The notes beneath the pieces were generated by a model that saw only the letters and a program-made list of their open reading frames with translations, was not told where the DNA came from and searched no databases. A stretch of DNA of 64,000 nucleotides from Mycolicibacterium aurum (lineage in GTDB: Bacteria; Actinomycetota; Actinomycetes; Mycobacteriales; Mycobacteriaceae), in contig LT549889.1 in assembly GCA_900078775.1 (NCBI GenBank), forward strand, positions 868,001 to 932,000. Direction: 5' to 3'. Shown piece by piece: positions 60,830-64,000 of the stretch. Within the stretch, counting starts at the first letter, position 1, and every line of letters starts with the position of its first letter. The position numbers were made by a program, and so were the translations under genes.

Positions 60830-61390
60830 ATGACCGACACCCTGGACAGCTCCACCACCGACGTACTGGTGCTCGTCGGCAGCCTGCGCGCCGCCTCCAT
60901 CAACAAGCAGCTGGCCGAACTCGCCGTCGAATCCGCCCCCGAGGGCGTGACCCTGCAGGTCTTCGACCGCCTCGGCGAGCTCCCGCACTACAACGAGGAC
61001 ATCGACACCGAGGACGCCCCCGAACCCGTCCAGGCGCTGCGCGCCGCCGCCGCGGTCGCCGGTGCCGCCCTGGTGGTCACCCCGGAGTACAACGGCTCCA
61101 TCCCCGGCGTGCTCAAGAACGCCATCGACTGGCTGTCCCGGCCGTGGGGCAACGGCGCACTCAAGGACAAGCCGGTGGCCGTGATCGGCACCGCGCTCGG
61201 CGGCTACGGCGGCGTGTGGGCACACGACGAGACCCGCAAGTCCTTCGGAATCGCCGGGCCGCGGGTGATCGAGGACCTGAAGCTGTCCCTGCCGTCCAAG
61301 ACCCTGGACGGCAAGCACCCGCGCGAGTCCGCAGAGGTGGCGGCGAACGTGCGCGAGGTGGTGGAGAAGCTGGCCGCCGAGGTCGGCTGA
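60830..61390 (+). CDS. NADPH-dependent FMN reductase family protein (Rv3054c-like)
   Basis: 186 residues from the ATG at 60830 (AAAGG 10 nt upstream; an in-frame ATG at 60812 is also possible). Flavodoxin-like fold with LVLVGSLRAASINKQLAELA as the phosphate-binding loop, TPEYNGSIPGVLKNAIDWLSRP as the flavin-contact motif, and a GGYGGVWAH loop. These motifs are those of NAD(P)H:FMN/quinone reductases. It reduces flavin or quinones and may protect against redox stress. It is divergent from the TetR gene, as in M. tuberculosis. Confidence 0.92.
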   Translation: MTDTLDSSTTDVLVLVGSLRAASINKQLAELAVESAPEGVTLQVFDRLGELPHYNEDIDTEDAPEPVQALRAAAAVAGAALVVTPEYNGSIPGVLKNAIDWLSRPWGNGALKDKPVAVIGTALGGYGGVWAHDETRKSFGIAGPRVIEDLKLSLPSKTLDGKHPRESAEVAANVREVVEKLAAEVG

Positions 61391-61488
61391 CGCAGTTCGA
61401 TCATCCGCGCGCGGCCGCCCGGGGCGCGGCCTAAACTCCGACTGTGAGTCGAGGCAACGGCTCAGCGGACGGGGGTTGACGTGCGACG

Positions 61489-62730
61489 ATGTGCACAATC
61501 CTGGCGTATACCTCGCCGTCCCTAGGCAACCTGTATCCCATCGCCGCGCTGCTGGCCGAACTGCACCGGCGCGGCCACCGGATCGTGCTGCGGACCCACC
61601 GGGCGGGGTTGCCGGTGGGCCGCGGCGCCGGATTCGACGCGACGACGGTGGACCCTCGCATCGAAGAGATCGAGATGACCGACTGGCGGGCCCGGACCGG
61701 CTGGCAGGCCATCGAGACCGGATTCGGAGTCTTCGCCGAGCGGGCGGTGCTGGAGGTCGGGGACCTGCAGGCGAGCATCGTCTCGGAGCGTCCCGATGCG
61801 CTGCTCATCGACGCCAACTGCTGGGGCGCCACGGCGGCCGCGGAGGCCGCCGGTCTGCCGTGGGCGTCGTTCTGGCCGTACCCGCCCTTTCTGTCCTCGG
61901 CGGCGGTCCCGCCGTTCGGGCTGGGGCTGCGTCCGCGCGCCGACCCGGTCGGCCGGCTGCGCGACCGGGTGGTCTCCGCGGCGGTCGCCCGGCTGGTGGA
62001 CCGGGCGATGCTGCGGCCGCTGGGCCGCGTCTACCGCGGGCTGGGCGTCCGGACGATCGGTTCGTCCGACGACTTCGTCCGGCGCGCGCCGCTGATGCTG
62101 GTCGGCACCGCCGAACCGTTCGAGTACCCGCGCCCGGACTGGGGCGACCGGGTGGCGTTGATCGGCCCGTGCGAACTGTCCGAACCGGCGGGTGCGGAGG
62201 GCCCCGACCCGGACGACGACCGGCCGGTGGTGCTGGTGACGACGTCCTCGGAACGCCAGCGCGACGACGTGCTGCCCACCACCGCACTGGCGTCGCTGGC
62301 CGCCGAACCGGTACACGTGGTGGCGACCTACCCGTGCGGCATCCCGGCGGGCCTCGACATCCCCGCCAACGCGACGGTGCGCGAGTTCGTCGCGCACGGC
62401 CCGTGGCTCGACCGTGCGGTCTGCGCGGTCACCCACGGCGGGATGGGAGTCACCCAGAAGGCGCTGGCCCGGGCGGTCCCGGTGTGCGTGGTGCCGTTCG
62501 GGCGCGACCAGTTCGAGGTCGCCCGCCGAATCGAGATGTCCCGCAGCGGAACCCGTCTGCCCAGCAGGAGACTGACGGCACCGAGGCTGCGGGCCGCGGT
62601 GACCGAGGCGATGACCATGACCGACGGCGCCCGCCGGGTGGCGGCCGGGTTCGCCGCCGCCGGTGGCGCTCACCGCGGCGCCGATACGCTGGAGCGCCGG
62701 TTGCTCGGGCTCACAGCGTCCGGCGGTTGA
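61489..62730 (+). CDS. UDP-glycosyltransferase, GT1 family
   Basis: 413 residues with the two-domain GT-B fold. N-terminal TSPSLGNLYPIAALLAELHRRGH is the macrolide-glycosyltransferase start; the C-terminal nucleotide-sugar site is CAVTHGGMGVTQKALARAVP with the His-Gly-Gly motif, followed by VVPFGRDQFEVARRI. It transfers a sugar to a small-molecule acceptor, a lipid or a drug. The acceptor is not predictable. It ends one base before the adenylate cyclase ATG and is probably co-transcribed. Confidence 0.88.
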   Translation: MCTILAYTSPSLGNLYPIAALLAELHRRGHRIVLRTHRAGLPVGRGAGFDATTVDPRIEEIEMTDWRARTGWQAIETGFGVFAERAVLEVGDLQASIVSERPDALLIDANCWGATAAAEAAGLPWASFWPYPPFLSSAAVPPFGLGLRPRADPVGRLRDRVVSAAVARLVDRAMLRPLGRVYRGLGVRTIGSSDDFVRRAPLMLVGTAEPFEYPRPDWGDRVALIGPCELSEPAGAEGPDPDDDRPVVLVTTSSERQRDDVLPTTALASLAAEPVHVVATYPCGIPAGLDIPANATVREFVAHGPWLDRAVCAVTHGGMGVTQKALARAVPVCVVPFGRDQFEVARRIEMSRSGTRLPSRRLTAPRLRAAVTEAMTMTDGARRVAAGFAAAGGAHRGADTLERRLLGLTASGG

Positions 62731-62731
62731 C

Positions 62732-64000
62732 ATGGAACCCGGATGCGCGAACTGCGGCACCGTCGGGCGTGCGGGCGCCCGGTTCTGCGACTTCTGCGGC
62801 ACCCCACTGGTGCCTGCCGCCCCAGCCGCCGCCGGGCATCATGCCGAGTTCAAACAGGTCACCGTGCTGTTCGCCGATGTGGTCCGGTCGATGGACCTGG
62901 CCGCGGCTCTGGGCACCGAACGGCTGCGGGAGGTGATGAGCGAGCTGTACCGACGGTCCCGGGCGGTGGTGTCGCACTACGGCGGCACCGTCGAATTCAC
63001 CGGTGACGGCGTGATGGCGGTGTTCGGTGCGCCGATCGCCTTGGAGGATCACGCGTTTCGGGCCTGCCTCGCGGCGCTGGACCTGCAACGCGAGGTGCAA
63101 CGGTACGCGGTGCCGGTGTATCACCGCGACGGGGTCGGGCTGCGGTTGCGGGTCGGGCTGAACTCCGGCCAGGTCATCACCGGCGAGATCGGTACCGGCC
63201 CGGGCCGTTACACCGCCATCGGGTCACATGTCGGGATGGCCCAACGGATGGAGGCGGCAGCCCCGCCCGGTGCGGTGATGCTCACGGCGTCGACGGCGCG
63301 GCTGGTGGAGGGGCTCGTCGAGTTGGGGCCACCGGAAGCGGTGCGGATCAAGCACTCCGACACACCGGTACCGGCGCGGAGGCTGATCTCGGCGGCGGTG
63401 CACCCGGACCGGGCCGGCGGCAGAGCGCACTGGTGGGGCGCGACGCCGAGGTGCGGGCCCTGGCGCGGCAGATCGACGCCACCCTCGAGGGGGTGGGCGC
63501 GGTGGTCGGGGTGATCGGCCCGCCGGGAATCGGTAAGAGCCGGTTGGTGACCGAAGTGCTGCGGATGGGTCGGGCCAGGGGGATGGGCGTGGTGTCCACC
63601 TGCTGCGAGGCCCACGCCCGCGGCGTGCCCTATCACGCGGCGGCCCGGCTGTTCCGCAATCTGCTCGGTGTGGGCGACTTGGAGGGCCGGCAGGCACGGG
63701 ACTGCGTCCGCGAGCAACTGTCCGGAACCGATCCCGCCGACCTGCTGCTGCTCGACGATCTGCTCGGCATCCGGGATCCCGAACTCCAGCCTGCCCCAAT
63801 CGATCCCGATGCGCGCCGCCGGCGGCTGGGGTCCTGCTGACTGCCGTGGCGACCGCGCGCCGGGGTCCGTCGATCTACGTCGTCGAGGACGCGCACTGGA
63901 TCGACGAGGCCAGTGAAGCGACGCTGGCCGACTTCCTGACCGTGCTGCAGGGCGGGCGGTCCATGACGGTGATCACCTACCGGCCCGAATACCGCGGCGC
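62732..64000 (+). pseudogene. Adenylate cyclase/AAA ATPase-type regulator with two apparent frameshifts (3' partial)
   Basis: An N-terminal zinc ribbon (CANCGTVGRAGARFCDFCG), then a class III cyclase domain of about 180 residues: VTVLFADVVRSMDL with the metal Asp, FTGDGVMAVFGAPI, and GQVITGEIG. The frame leaves this domain near 63410 and continues one base earlier as LVGRDAEVRALARQ..., a P-loop ATPase with GPPGIGKSRLV. A second one-base shift near 63825-63830 (run of four G) is needed to reach VVEDAHWIDEASE (Walker B region). The intact architecture, cyclase plus LuxR/TPR-type ATPase, is common in mycobacteria. The gene continues beyond the window. Confidence 0.8.

Noticed and set aside
61390..61488. 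GC-rich inverted repeats in the gap between the FMN reductase and the glycosyltransferase
   Set aside because: The arms are short and imperfect (GCGGCC-type runs) and could occur by chance in a 70% GC sequence. I do not call a terminator.

Overview
This window comes from a high-GC actinobacterium, almost certainly a fast-growing environmental Mycobacterium (Mycolicibacterium type). Support comes from the gene families: ligB, cyp136, dinB2, an Acg-type nitroreductase, a DevR/DosR regulator nearly collinear with the M. tuberculosis protein, a mycofactocin-coupled SDR and F420-dependent LLM oxidoreductases. The block cyp136 - TetR - SDR - dinB2 - TetR - FMN reductase matches, from memory, the M. 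tuberculosis Rv3059 to Rv3054c neighbourhood. No tRNA, rRNA, insertion sequence or CRISPR array was seen.

Layout. (1) 1-2 kb: the 3' end of an SDR gene converges on a secreted GjpA-like protein with an acidic nonapeptide-repeat tail and two IdeR-like iron boxes upstream. (2) 2.3-32.7 kb: a dense catabolic island with about 24 genes: crotonase, three amidohydrolases (one frameshifted), two acyl-CoA synthetases, a paired acyl-CoA dehydrogenase, Ltp-type thiolase plus DUF35, two aldehyde dehydrogenases, two P450s, a KshA-like Rieske oxygenase, a mycofactocin SDR, a Baeyer-Villiger monooxygenase, a hydrolase, a small-molecule kinase-like protein, two F420 LLM oxidoreductases and a carboxyltransferase. 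Five matches to one 19-bp palindrome, TACTGTAA-N3-TTACAGTA, lie in all five promoter gaps of the island. A TetR gene in the middle sits behind the only perfect copy. I read this as one regulon for an unidentified alicyclic or isoprenoid-like substrate. A DUF559/AbiEi-type nuclease gene inside the island is bracketed by two copies of a 51-bp hairpin and looks inserted.

(3) 32.7-36.7 kb: YbdD/CstA transport pair and DNA ligase LigB. (4) 36.9-48.6 kb: anaerobic and redox region: NarK-type transporter with narGHJI, a flavin/pyridoxamine oxidase-like gene with a DosR-like box, an orphan devR, an Acg-like nitroreductase with its own DosR-like box, and a membrane-anchored sulfite-oxidase-type molybdoenzyme. 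(5) 48.7-53.1 kb: an SDR, a TauE/SafE exporter, an ArsR-SulP pair, and a stand-alone LeuA regulatory-domain protein preceded by a 14-residue leader peptide with Ile-Leu-Val-Val codons and alternative hairpins (a probable attenuator).

(6) 53.2-61.4 kb: two tandem cyp136 paralogues, each with the same ACTTGAC-N4-GTCAAGT operator, then the TetR gene, an SDR, an AAA ATPase translationally coupled to dinB2, a second TetR and an FMN reductase. (7) 61.5-64.0 kb: a GT1 glycosyltransferase and an adenylate cyclase/ATPase gene with two apparent single-base frameshifts, running off the window. The three frameshifts in the window are all apparent one-base losses in short G/C runs, so sequencing error must be excluded before calling pseudogenes. 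Gene starts were moved from the longest frame where a ribosome binding site and family alignment agreed.
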